This document shows positions 26,680 through 35,976 of a DNA stretch of 64,000 bases, one piece after another. A program made the translations under genes and the position numbers. The stretch comes from Anabaena sphaerica FACHB-251. GTDB lineage: Bacteria; Cyanobacteriota; Cyanobacteriia; Cyanobacteriales; Nostocaceae. The DNA is taken from NCBI RefSeq assembly GCF_014696825.1, contig NZ_JACJQU010000010.1, forward strand, positions 121,037 to 185,036, written 5' to 3'. The notes below the pieces were generated by a model. That model had not been told where the DNA came from and made no database searches. It was given only the letters and a program-made list of their open reading frames with translations. Positions within the stretch are counted from its first letter, which is position 1. Each line of letters begins with the position of its first letter.

Positions 26680-26926
26680 TTGCGATCGCATGATTGATTT
26701 AGAATTTTTCTCAGATATGCGTAAACTTAATTACATTCAAATTAAGTCAATTGCTCTGGATTCTAGTTCCAGAAATTTACAGTCTTGTCATCACCAGTAA
26801 AGGCGATCGCATCCAATACTTTACTATGAGCGATCGCACTTCTGCTGACAGTATTAAGGCAGGAGATCGCCCCCTTACCATCTATTTCAAAGAAGTGATC
26901 GCCCTCTCCCCAACTCTCCCAAAACC

Positions 26927-29900
26927 CTACCCCAAACTCTCCACCGCCCCCAAACTCAATAAAGCCGATCGCTGTGCTGCTGTTAAACCACTCACTCCCC
27001 TGATATTCATTCCTTCATAAAGGCGATCAACCTTCAGAGTTTTCATATACTCAAAAGTTTCCATATCCCAAAACTTAATTCCCCCATCTTGACTAGCATG
27101 AACCAAGATACTACCAAAAGAATTAAAGGAAATAGAACATACTCCACTACTATAAGTATCCAACACCTTTAAACAAGTAAAATCACTGATATCCCATAGG
27201 CGAATTGTTTGATCAGAACTCGCCAATGCCAAAATACAACCATCTGGACTAAAACAGACTGACCAGACGGTAGAAGTATGTCCTGGCAATACTTTTACGC
27301 AAGTAAAGTTACTGGTGTCCCATAATCTAATTAAGCCATCAATACTACCACTAGCCAGCATTTTACCATCTGGACTAAAACTCACTGACCAGACTGCATC
27401 AGTGTTACCAGACAAAGTTGCTATACATTTACCTTCAACCACATCCCACACTTTAACCAAGCAGTCCTGACTAGCTGTAGCTAAAGTTTTGCCATCTGGA
27501 CTAAAGCTAACTGACCAGATTTCACCCGTGTGACCTGTTAATGTTTTTATACATTTATGGTTGTGAATATCCCAAAACTTCACGCTCTTGTCCCTACTAG
27601 CACTAACCAAGGTTTGACTATCTGGACTAAAGCTAACTGATGTTACTCCACTGCTATGACCATATAAGGTTGTAATACAATCACCAGAAATCACATCCCA
27701 CAGTTTAATGCTTTTGTCATCACTGCCACTCGCTAAAATCGAACCATTTGGACTAAAGCTAACTGACCATACCCAATCTGTGTGACCTGGTAAAGTTTTA
27801 GTAGAAGACCCAGACTCAACATCCCATAGCTGAACTAAACCATCACAACTACTAGTCGCCAACAGACAATTATCAGGGTGAAAACTGACAAAATGCGCCC
27901 CACTGGAATGACCCTGTAAAGTTCTCACGCACACGCCTTTACTTACATCCCAAAAACGCAACCGAGAATCCCTACTAACACTAAATAAAATTTGATCATC
28001 TGGACTAAAAACAACTGAGTATACTTCACTGGTATGTCCTTGTAAAATTTTCAAGCACGTACCTTGCTGCACATTCCATAACCTGATACTGGTGTCATTA
28101 CTACTTGTAGCAATAGTTTGACCATCTGAACTAAAGCAAACTGACCACACCCAATTTTTATGACCGTGAAATGTTCTGATGCACACACCTTCACTCACAT
28201 CCCATAACCGAACAGAGCAGTCACTACTCCCACTGGCGAGAGTTTTACCATCTGGACTGAAACGAACCGAACATATTTTACCATCATGACCTGACAGAAT
28301 TTTTATACAGATACCTTTACTGATATCCCACAAACGAATATCGCAGTCATCACTACCACTGGCGAGGATAGAACCATCTCGATTAAACCTGACTGAACAT
28401 ACCGCACTAATATGACCATGCAGTATTTTGAGACATTTACCTAAATAGATATCCCACGAGCGAATTGAATTGTCTTGACTACCACTTGCTAAAGTTTGTC
28501 CATCGGGACTAAAGCTGACAGACCATACTATTCCTGTGTGTTCATCGAAAATTTTCAGGCATTTTCCTGTTTGTATATCCCACAATTTGATTAATCCGTC
28601 ATGACCACCACTTGCTAAAGTTTGTCCATTTGGACTAAAGGCAACTGTCCAAATAATCCCTTCATGCCCCTTAAATGTCAACAAGTTTTTTCCATCTGCG
28701 ATTTGCCATAAATGAATTTGCCCATCCATATCACCTGTAGCTAATAGTTTTCCATCTGGACTCAAGGCCAGTGAATAAATACTCTTTAAGCTTTTGGCAA
28801 ATACAGATTTATCAAAAGCAGTATTTTGGAAATTCACTCCTACTAAATTTACACCTTGTAAGTCCGCTTGCCTAATTGCTAAATCAGAAAAGTCATATCC
28901 TTGTAAATTGATATTTATATATGCCAACAAATTAATAATGTTACCTACGGCATAGCCTGTAAATAATTCATTTTGATGTCGTTGCTGTTCGATGATAGTT
29001 TGTAATTTTGCTGCTAGTTTATTTTTATTACCTAATTCTGTTAATAGTTGCTCAATTACTGGTTGAATAATTAATTGCTGTTGGGTTTGTCGGATGTAGT
29101 CTTTGGCTGTAGCTTTGATGAGGGCATGAAGACGGAATAAACGTAAATTATCTGATGTTTCTGCTATTAATTCTTGAAAAATATTTTCTACAAATCGCTG
29201 TGTCGTATATTCCGTGATTACTGGTTGCAGAAAGAAGCTATCGCCACTTTTCTCTATCAATGATTTTTGTAGTAAAGAGTTAACTACTGATGGTAATTGA
29301 CGTTTAGAATTTGATGTAATTATATCCTCTGTCAATTCTTTTAAAGATACTGGTTCACGATTAATTGCTAACCAGTACATTACTTCTTCTTCTACCAGTG
29401 TTAACCGTTGGAATTGACATTCTAGTAAATCGTTGATGTCATCAAAAATTATTGTTCCCTGTTCCATATATTCTAATACAGGGGTAATATTACCATTGAA
29501 AATTTCTTGAGTTCCCGCAGCTACCATTTTTAACGCTAGGGGATTACCACCATAATGTTTAATGAGTAATTGCCATTCTGTTTCTGTACCTGTAAATTGT
29601 CCTTTGTGCTGAAATATTTTTTGTCCTTCTTGGGTATTTAATCCTGGTAAAAGTAGTGTTTTTACCCTGGCTTTATCCCCTTCTAAGGGAATTAATTCTT
29701 TGAGTTTTACTCTGGAAGTTAAGAGGATACAACTTTGATGGGGTGTTGCTGACAATCGCTTGAATAGCTGACTGTAATTCTCATATCCTGGACGATATTG
29801 TCCTGTTTGACCACCGTCAGATAAAATGGTTTCTAAATTGTCTAATATGATTAAACAACGATGGTTTATTAAACATTCCATTAACTTGGTTAATTTGCCA

Positions 29901-30505
29901 TCAAAGCTATCAGGTATGACGATTTCTTCTCGAAATACCCATAGTAAAAACTGCAATATACTATTTAAAATTTCTTCTGCTGGTGGTGCATTTTGCAGAC
30001 TTCGCCACACTACTACTTCAAATTCTGCTTGAATTTTTAAACCTACTTTGGCGGCTAAGGTGCTTTTACCAATACCACCAATTCCCAAAATTGATATTAA
30101 ACGACTTTTTTCTTCTAATATCCATTCTCGTATTTTGACTAATTCCTGAGAACGTCCAAAAAATATGGATACATCTGGTGCTTCTCCCCAATCATATTGA
30201 GGGTTTGTGTGTCTGATTTCTAATTCATCAGGGGGTTGAGGTCTAGTATAGTCATCTTGACATAGTTCTAATTTAAAGGCGGCAAAGGCAGATTGTAAAG
30301 AACTTTTATCTACCGGTTCTAAACGTCCAATAATTCTAGATATGGTGTGTAATGCTAATTGTGTGCGATCGCTCAGTTCTTCTAATGAAAAGCTATCTCC
30401 AGCATTTTCGTCAAACTCGGCTTGAGTTTTTGCAGCTTGGAATTTATCCCAACCTTTGAGGGTAAGAATTACACCTCTTCTGCGTTTGTTTGCTTGCTGT
30501 TTCAT
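26927..30505 (-). CDS. STAND NTPase with NB-ARC and 14 WD40 repeats
   Basis: A 1192-residue protein from the ATG at 30505 ([14 protein letters not shown]; an in-frame TTG lies at 30520). An N-terminal helical effector/adaptor domain of about 100 residues precedes an NB-ARC module with Walker [12 protein letters not shown], Walker B LIILDNLE and an LLTSR sensor. A winged-helix/helical region, a short pentapeptide-like linker ([16 protein letters not shown]) and then 14 WD40 repeats ending LWD follow, enough for two seven-bladed propellers. Such proteins sense a ligand through the propeller and switch on by NTP-driven assembly; some act in phage defence. The trigger is unknown. The near-identical repeats suggest recent expansion. 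Confidence 0.9.
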   Translation of the reverse strand: MKQQANKRRRGVILTLKGWDKFQAAKTQAEFDENAGDSFSLEELSDRTQLALHTISRIIGRLEPVDKSSLQSAFAAFKLELCQDDYTRPQPPDELEIRHTNPQYDWGEAPDVSIFFGRSQELVKIREWILEEKSRLISILGIGGIGKSTLAAKVGLKIQAEFEVVVWRSLQNAPPAEEILNSILQFLLWVFREEIVIPDSFDGKLTKLMECLINHRCLIILDNLETILSDGGQTGQYRPGYENYSQLFKRLSATPHQSCILLTSRVKLKELIPLEGDKARVKTLLLPGLNTQEGQKIFQHKGQFTGTETEWQLLIKHYGGNPLALKMVAAGTQEIFNGNITPVLEYMEQGTIIFDDINDLLECQFQRLTLVEEEVMYWLAINREPVSLKELTEDIITSNSKRQLPSVVNSLLQKSLIEKSGDSFFLQPVITEYTTQRFVENIFQELIAETSDNLRLFRLHALIKATAKDYIRQTQQQLIIQPVIEQLLTELGNKNKLAAKLQTIIEQQRHQNELFTGYAVGNIINLLAYININLQGYDFSDLAIRQADLQGVNLVGVNFQNTAFDKSVFAKSLKSIYSLALSPDGKLLATGDMDGQIHLWQIADGKNLLTFKGHEGIIWTVAFSPNGQTLASGGHDGLIKLWDIQTGKCLKIFDEHTGIVWSVSFSPDGQTLASGSQDNSIRSWDIYLGKCLKILHGHISAVCSVRFNRDGSILASGSDDCDIRLWDISKGICIKILSGHDGKICSVRFSPDGKTLASGSSDCSVRLWDVSEGVCIRTFHGHKNWVWSVCFSSDGQTIATSSNDTSIRLWNVQQGTCLKILQGHTSEVYSVVFSPDDQILFSVSRDSRLRFWDVSKGVCVRTLQGHSSGAHFVSFHPDNCLLATSSCDGLVQLWDVESGSSTKTLPGHTDWVWSVSFSPNGSILASGSDDKSIKLWDVISGDCITTLYGHSSGVTSVSFSPDSQTLVSASRDKSVKFWDIHNHKCIKTLTGHTGEIWSVSFSPDGKTLATASQDCLVKVWDVVEGKCIATLSGNTDAVWSVSFSPDGKMLASGSIDGLIRLWDTSNFTCVKVLPGHTSTVWSVCFSPDGCILALASSDQTIRLWDISDFTCLKVLDTYSSGVCSISFNSFGSILVHASQDGGIKFWDMETFEYMKTLKVDRLYEGMNIRGVSGLTAAQRSALLSLGAVESLG

Positions 30506-31099
30506 CAGATTTACTTTCAACGGAGTAGATGCCTCATAATTACAGCCGTTTTCATGTATTTAGACCACACTCTAGATTAATTTCTTTCTTCCTTTGGTCT
30601 TTTGTACCTTTACGCAAAACCTGAATCAAGATGTGGTTCATTTACCTAAAAATAGCTGTAAACGATACTGAAGCATTTTAACGATTTATTCAAAATTTTG
30701 CTATTTGCCCTCAAATAACAATACCTTAGTAAATTTACGAGGGTAAGATGATGATGCTTTAACCATTCGCTGTCTGGGTAGACCGAGTGAGTGGCACAAG
30801 CAGTTGTCAAAAATGCCTTAGAACCAAGTTGGGAAGCCCGCTTTGAATCAAATTCCTATTTGATACAAAAAATCCCCTTCTACACCAGGGGACTGTGATT
30901 ACCAATTTTTTCGCAAATATAGTTCAATCGTACTATATAAAAATAATATTGACAATGGGTGTGACTACTAATGGAGGTTTTCAATATTCTTGGTTTCCCC
31001 TTCAACACTGGCAGTTAACAGGCGAACTGACAAGTCAGCACTTGCGCTATCGCTTACCGTAGGCGATGATCGCCCAAGAACAGCCATCAAAACTTTCCT
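30506..31099. other. Intergenic region with decayed coding traces
   Basis: About 590 nt. It holds a CCCCTTCTACACCAGGGG hairpin at 30879-30896, a palindromic GCGCTATCGCTTACC-type patch near 31046, and a 35-codon frame from 30956 (QYSWFPLQHWQLTGEL) that looks like a gene remnant continuing in another phase under the HNH gene. No intact gene is supported. Confidence 0.35.
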
Positions 31100-31393
31100 C
31101 TAAGAAAATCCCGACATATCAAACAGTGACAACTGACCAGGAGAAACGTTACCCTTACCTCCTCTATGGTATCCTAGATGACATCCAGAACAGAGGCAAA
31201 TTAGGTTCTCAACCCTGTTATCGGCAGGATTCATATTGTGGTGATGAACTTGTAGGTTATAGGCACGGGGTTTAATATTTTCAGGTGGTTTCTCTCCAGG
31301 ACGTAAGCAAACACGCCCGCATTTTTGACAACGCCAATCAGCTTTTTCTTTGATATCTCTAGCTAATTTTTTCCAGTGTTTTGGGTATCCCAT
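31100..31393 (-). CDS. HNH endonuclease
   Basis: The ATG at 31393 (MGYPKHWKKLARDIKE) gives 97 residues. The zinc and HNH motifs are clear: CQKCGRVC, then LQVHHHNMNPADNRVENL, and LCSGCHLGYH. It is a stand-alone HNH of the common small type. It could be a mobile-element nuclease, a restriction enzyme or a defence effector; the neighbours do not decide. An open frame on the other strand overlaps it and is not favoured. Confidence 0.85.
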   Translation of the reverse strand: MGYPKHWKKLARDIKEKADWRCQKCGRVCLRPGEKPPENIKPRAYNLQVHHHNMNPADNRVENLICLCSGCHLGYHRGGKGNVSPGQLSLFDMSGFS

Positions 31394-31518
31394 GATAGTT
31401 GAACCTGGACAATTATGCACTTAAAGATTTTAACAGGTAGTTTTTATACTACCATCAACTATGGCACTGTCTTCCACTAAGAGCCGGTAAATTATCGCAA
31501 TATAATTGCATCCTCATA

Positions 31519-32007
31519 TCATTCAGGATTTGACAACAAAGTTGAAGCAACAGAAATATGATATTGTCGTTTTGTTTCTGTAACTTGAACATCCATAATA
31601 AAATATTTAATATCAGAGAAATACTTATATTTTCTGGCAATTAGTTCGTCAATCAATTTTTTAACTTCCTGTTGAGTTTCTGTATCTTGCTTTGATAACT
31701 CTTTCTCCAAAAAAGTATCAATTTCAGATGTAGGCATGACCGCCGCATTCCAAGCGATAGCAGCTAAACCGAATAATGATTTACGTTGCTTTAAGGTGTA
31801 TACAGGATCTATATAGGGAGAAACGAACTCTTGCAGAATTTTTGACATTTTTGGAGCGTCTTTTGGTTCTACTATCATATTTTCAGCTAATTCTCCAAAT
31901 CCCGCCTCCTGTATATTTTCTTTAATTTTATTGAGACGTTGCTGTTTTTTAGAAGAAAATTGTTCTTCTTGCATTAAATCCTTGAAATCCCTAGACTTTC
32001 TTGCCAT
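31519..32007 (-). CDS. Conserved-looking hypothetical protein, 162 residues
   Basis: A soluble, mostly helical, charged protein (MARKSRDFKDLMQEEQ at its start, then QRKSLFGLAAIAWNAAVMP in the middle). It has an ATG start and sits downstream of the acetoacetate-decarboxylase-like gene on the same strand, with 71 nt between. I do not recognise the family. A helical core with a short hydrophobic stretch rather than a membrane span is visible. Confidence 0.65.
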   Translation of the reverse strand: MARKSRDFKDLMQEEQFSSKKQQRLNKIKENIQEAGFGELAENMIVEPKDAPKMSKILQEFVSPYIDPVYTLKQRKSLFGLAAIAWNAAVMPTSEIDTFLEKELSKQDTETQQEVKKLIDELIARKYKYFSDIKYFIMDVQVTETKRQYHISVASTLLSNPE

Positions 32008-32078
32008 AGTTACACCCTTTTTGTATTTCTAAAATTTTTATTCAAATAAGATAAAGGTTTCAATTTCCGTATGAACAA

Positions 32079-32741
32079 TCAATTATCACTCAAATTAATG
32101 ACTTCATTACCAAGTAATTTAGGTACACCAGCCAATAATTCTAACTTTTGTAAGTTTACAGTAAACCAAGGCTGACCTAAACCTAAAGAAGCAAAAGGAC
32201 TGTGTTGGGGAATTTCTAAATTAGATTTTAATAAGCTAATTTGAGACTTAAAATTATTTTGAAAATATAGCAACTCAGAACCTAAACCGCCGAAAGCATT
32301 ACCTCTAAATTCTTGTTGCCACCATGTAGATAAGCTCAACCAGTCTTTTTTATAAGACAATTGGTATAACTCCCGTTGATTTTGTTTAACACTAAGCTTA
32401 CCATGATTATCCCAACTAAATTCAGCCATTTCTTTGGGTAATCCCCAAATTTCCCTACCTCCAGCCACAGAATCTTCATTATCTACATAAATATGGGAAA
32501 TCCAAGCACCAATATATCCTTGATAGCGTACAAAAGCCGGAACTACAATCAATTCATTATATTCCAACAAAGAACCAGCTTCATAGGAAGATACATAAGT
32601 TCCCGCCAGAGTTTTACCGGGTAAAAGGGAAACAATCTCTAATTCGGAGGGAACAAAAGGAATAGCTTGCTTGATATCAACTAAGTGCAAGGTTTGAATC
32701 GCATAGCCTTCAAGTTTCCAAGGAGCAGTTGGATATGTCAT
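32079..32741 (-). CDS. Acetoacetate-decarboxylase-family protein
   Basis: A 220-residue protein with the ADC-like core: FVPSELEIVSLLPGKTLAG near the start and VAGGREIWGLPKEMAEFSW, in which the lysine after GLP takes the place of the Schiff-base lysine of the family. Many cyanobacterial relatives have no assigned substrate, so true decarboxylase activity is not certain. The 14-nt palindrome CATATCATGATATG at 32810-32823 lies about 70 nt before the start and may be an operator. Confidence 0.75.
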   Translation of the reverse strand: MTYPTAPWKLEGYAIQTLHLVDIKQAIPFVPSELEIVSLLPGKTLAGTYVSSYEAGSLLEYNELIVVPAFVRYQGYIGAWISHIYVDNEDSVAGGREIWGLPKEMAEFSWDNHGKLSVKQNQRELYQLSYKKDWLSLSTWWQQEFRGNAFGGLGSELLYFQNNFKSQISLLKSNLEIPQHSPFASLGLGQPWFTVNLQKLELLAGVPKLLGNEVINLSDN

Positions 32742-33098
32742 CTTTCTGGAAAATGCTTACGTCTTTTATTTTAATCTCTGATGCCACTTCATCTCTATTT
32801 CTCAGGTATCATATCATGATATGTTAAATACTTATTATCATTAAGAAACTGCATGAAGGCAAGATGCAGAGGGAAAAAGAATTTTTGGATTTCTGCACAA
32901 ACAATTTATATCGCAAGTGCTGAAGGGGGACATAATATCACTCCCAAAATTAATTGCTTCAAAAAGGCTTACCTCTGACCGAAAAAATTTTAGATTTTAG
33001 ATTTTGGATTTTAGATTAAAATCAAAGTCTAAAAATCTAAAAACAAGGTTTTTAGCCTCTCCATAAATGGGGAAAAAATACAAATGTTCTTCGCATTC
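32742..33098. other. Intergenic region before a MITE
   Basis: It contains the palindrome CATATCATGATATG at 32810-32823 and a low-complexity run of AGATTTTAGATTTTGGATTTT type at 32985-33040. No gene seen; a frame at 33084-33281 lies wholly over the MITE that follows. Confidence 0.4.
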
Positions 33099-33254
33099 AA
33101 GGGGAGCATCCCAATTTTTCAAAATCACAACACTGACCCAAAAAACCTTTACACTTTCTTATCCTTCGCGTTCTTTGTGTCCTTAGTGGTTCGTTTCTCT
33201 CAAGCCTTGGGTAATCGGATAAAAATCAACTTACACATTTGGGATGCTCCCCTT
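33099..33254. mobile_element. MITE, copy 1 (156 bp)
   Basis: Ends are exact inverted repeats, AAGGGGAGCATCCCA (33099-33113) and TGGGATGCTCCCCTT (33240-33254). The inside includes CCTTCGCGTTCTTTGTGTCC and is non-coding. A related, more decayed copy lies at 34857-35010, so the pair brackets the RecD-like helicase gene. Confidence 0.75.
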
Positions 33255-33323
33255 AAATATTTGATACTAAAAGGAGTGTAGTTTTGAATTAACCAAACAG
33301 CTAACGCTGCATTGAGTGGATCA

Positions 33324-34721
33324 ATGAATGGAATTAACGAAGCAACTATGCTACAAACACTTCCTAATTTCCTAACCACAAATTCTTTTCCATTTCAATT
33401 TACTCAACAGCAGCAAAAAGCCTTAGATAAAATGTGGACTTTTGTACAACCAACTGTTACTGCTGCTTTATTTCTGTTAGTAGGATTTGCCGGAACAGGA
33501 AAATCAACAATAGTTTTTCAACTTGTAAAAGTGCTGGTAGCTACAGGTAAAAAAGTTGTGTTAACTGCACCCACAAATAAAGCAGTAGGTGTACTACGAC
33601 GGATGGCGGCAGAAAATGGAGTAACTAACGTAGAATTCTTTACAATTCACCAATTACTAGGATTAGGAATGGTGACTAGAGGTAAAGAGAAAATACTTGA
33701 ACAGACTGGACCATCCTACATCAATTTATTTGATGTTGTCTTTATTGATGAATGTTCCATGATTGGCAAACAACTGTGGCACTGGATTGAAAATGTTGCT
33801 AATCAATCATCACCCTGGACACAAATCAAAATTATTCTCATGGGTGATCCTGCACAATTAAATCCAGTTAATGAAAGAAAATCTCTCAGTTTTCAAGTAG
33901 CAAATAAAGCAGTATTAACTCAAGTTGTCCGCCAAGGAATTGATAGTCCTTTATTAGAGTTTGTTACTGCTGCTCGCTATGCAGTTACTCAAAGTAAACA
34001 ACCATTTAATCCCTTTGCTAAATATTTACCTGATAAAAGTAATGGTTCGCTCATGGTAAAACGTCAAACTTTGCTGCGGTATGCGTGCAAAAAGATGTCT
34101 AAAGAGTTTGTGCATAATCCAGATTGTTTCCGTATTTTATCATGGACGAATGCCCAAGTTGACTTTTATAATCAACAAATTCGTACATATTTGTATGGGA
34201 AGAATGCCAACAGATTTATTTCTGGAGAAAGATTGATTACTAGAGATCCGGTGATAGCGCCTGATGGTAAAACTGCCATTCTTTCTACATCTACAGAATT
34301 TAATGTTGTAGATGTGTTGGCAGAACGTTATAACAATTATGATGCTTGGAGATTGAAAGTAGAAACAGATGAAGGAATTGTACGTCAAATCTACGTTTTA
34401 CATGAAGATGAAGAGAAACGATTTAAACAAGAAACGCAACGTTTCTTGAGAAGTGCCAAACGCAATCCTTTTCTGTGGAAGCAATACTATAAACATTTAG
34501 AGCAGTTTGCTAATATCAGAAATTGCTTTGCATTAACTGTTCATAATAGTCAAGGTAGCACTTTCTTAGAAGCAGGTATTGATGGACAAGATTTAAGTAA
34601 GCGATTGAATCCAGAACGGGGAGATGATAATAAATCAATTCTAGCTAAAATTAAGGAGTTTAATCGCTTGTATTATGTTGCTAGTTCACGAGCTAGACAG
34701 CGTATTTTGGTAATTCGGTAA
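33324..34721 (+). CDS. RecD/Dda-like superfamily 1B helicase
   Basis: A 465-residue protein from the ATG at 33324 (MNGINEATMLQTLPN). Helicase motifs are visible in order: Walker A VGFAGTGKSTIVFQ, Ia LTAPTNKAVGVLRRM, Walker B VFIDECSMIG, motif III LMGDPAQLNPVNE, motif V LTVHNSQGSTF and motif VI YYVASSRARQRI. Such 5'-3' helicases serve recombination and plasmid or phage replication. It lies upstream of the dnaN-dnaX-holA group and is bracketed by two MITE copies. No UvrD-type extra nuclease domain is present. Confidence 0.9.
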   Translation: MNGINEATMLQTLPNFLTTNSFPFQFTQQQQKALDKMWTFVQPTVTAALFLLVGFAGTGKSTIVFQLVKVLVATGKKVVLTAPTNKAVGVLRRMAAENGVTNVEFFTIHQLLGLGMVTRGKEKILEQTGPSYINLFDVVFIDECSMIGKQLWHWIENVANQSSPWTQIKIILMGDPAQLNPVNERKSLSFQVANKAVLTQVVRQGIDSPLLEFVTAARYAVTQSKQPFNPFAKYLPDKSNGSLMVKRQTLLRYACKKMSKEFVHNPDCFRILSWTNAQVDFYNQQIRTYLYGKNANRFISGERLITRDPVIAPDGKTAILSTSTEFNVVDVLAERYNNYDAWRLKVETDEGIVRQIYVLHEDEEKRFKQETQRFLRSAKRNPFLWKQYYKHLEQFANIRNCFALTVHNSQGSTFLEAGIDGQDLSKRLNPERGDDNKSILAKIKEFNRLYYVASSRARQRILVIR

Positions 34722-34856
34722 TCTATAAACGGCTAAGAATCATCAACTAAAATATAGCATTGTACCTCACGCTTCTTGGGAACGGCTATAACCACATTTT
34801 GTAATGGGAGAGGAGCGCAATAAAGGTATTGCTTCTCTCCATTAAGTTACAGTTAA

Positions 34857-35010
34857 ATGATGTCCCAATTTTGAAAAAATAAACGAAGCAACACTAAAAA
34901 ATCTCTTAACTTTGTGTACTTTGCGTCCTTTGCGGTTCAATCATATCAAGACCTTGGAGCATTTTAAGTAACTAGATAAAAATAAATTTACACATTAGGA
35001 ATGCTCCCAA
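34857..35010. mobile_element. MITE, copy 2 (decayed)
   Basis: It matches copy 1 through TGTCCCAATTTT, TTTGTGTACTTTGCGTCC, AGATAAAAATAAATTTACAC and GGAATGCTCCC in the same order, with a degraded left end. Length about 154 bp. The space from the helicase stop to it (34722-34856) has no gene. Confidence 0.65.
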
Positions 35011-35031
35011 CTTTGTTGGTGTAATTCCTGA

Positions 35032-35706
35032 TTATCTATGGATTTTCAACATTTGATTTCCACCTTTTTGAAATTCATAACCAACGGGTTGTATTTCGAT
35101 GTTTAACTGTTGACTAGAAAAGAGATTAAACACTGCATCAAGATAAGGTGATGGTTCACAATCAAGTTTCAACAAGGGAAAAATTCTCACTTCTTTTGCG
35201 ATTCTCAAGAGTTCATAAATAGATGCAATGTGAAAATCTAGAGATAGTTGTTCGGAATAAAGAAAGAGTAAATGAGAACAAACGCATAATTCAAATTGAT
35301 TATCACCAAATTCTAATTTGGGTAAAGATTGTGATAAATAACGTCCTGCTTTTCTCCCAGTTTCATAGTCCAATAAAAATTTCTCCATTGCTGCAAGACG
35401 AGCGTCACCAAGTTGTTGTGCATTATGAAAATTATTCCAAACATAGCGGGCTGCATTTTGTTTTACCTGGGATATAATTGGTTCATAAGTTTCTTGAACT
35501 CGTTGTCTAATTTGGTCTTCAGAAAACTCATAAATGGGGTCAATAGAAATAACTGAATATCCCAGTTCTGTCATTTCAGCGTTGAAGCTGGCTGGACCAT
35601 CACCACAACCCAGAATTTTCTTGTTTAGGTCTGTGTCCGATAAATTAAACATTAGCTTATACTCTTGTAATGTTCTACCCCAAGGTACAACTTCTTTTAA
35701 TTTCAT
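35032..35706 (-). CDS. Class I SAM-dependent methyltransferase
   Basis: A 224-residue protein with the Rossmann-type SAM motif KKILGCGDGPASFNAEM and the acidic end of beta-2 YSVISIDPIYEF. A later strand (FELCVCSHLLFLYSEQL) fits motif post-I. There is no NPPY or similar DNA-methylation motif, so the substrate is more likely a small molecule or protein. It is transcribed toward the MITE and away from dnaN. Confidence 0.75.
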   Translation of the reverse strand: MKLKEVVPWGRTLQEYKLMFNLSDTDLNKKILGCGDGPASFNAEMTELGYSVISIDPIYEFSEDQIRQRVQETYEPIISQVKQNAARYVWNNFHNAQQLGDARLAAMEKFLLDYETGRKAGRYLSQSLPKLEFGDNQFELCVCSHLLFLYSEQLSLDFHIASIYELLRIAKEVRIFPLLKLDCEPSPYLDAVFNLFSSQQLNIEIQPVGYEFQKGGNQMLKIHR

Positions 35707-35976
35707 AATTTTTCAGATTTAGTTTTGTTTAGGATTTTACGCTAGTCTACTATAATAATTTTACCCTACCCGTGAGAAAAACCTGAGATAACAATCATTA
35801 TTTTATAAATATTTGAATTTGGTTAAAATTTAACTGAATATTTAGGATTACTATAATTAGAATGTTGATTATATTTATAGATTAAATGATTGCTTGAAAA
35901 ATTGATTTATAGATTCACAAATTTTGTTTCTGCTACCGCAGTCTTCTAGTAATGATGCAATCAGAGATAAAGGATC

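Noticed and set aside
30877..30900. CCCCTTCTACACCAGGGGACTG resembles half a CRISPR repeat
   Set aside because: Only the stem and GGGGACTG are shared; no neighbouring repeat or spacer structure, so probably an ordinary hairpin.
31066..31275. A 69-residue + strand frame opposite the HNH gene
   Set aside because: The HNH motifs on the other strand are convincing; the + frame may hold gene debris but lacks a clear start and family.
33084..33281. A 65-residue frame
   Set aside because: It lies over the MITE with inverted repeats and translates its ends.
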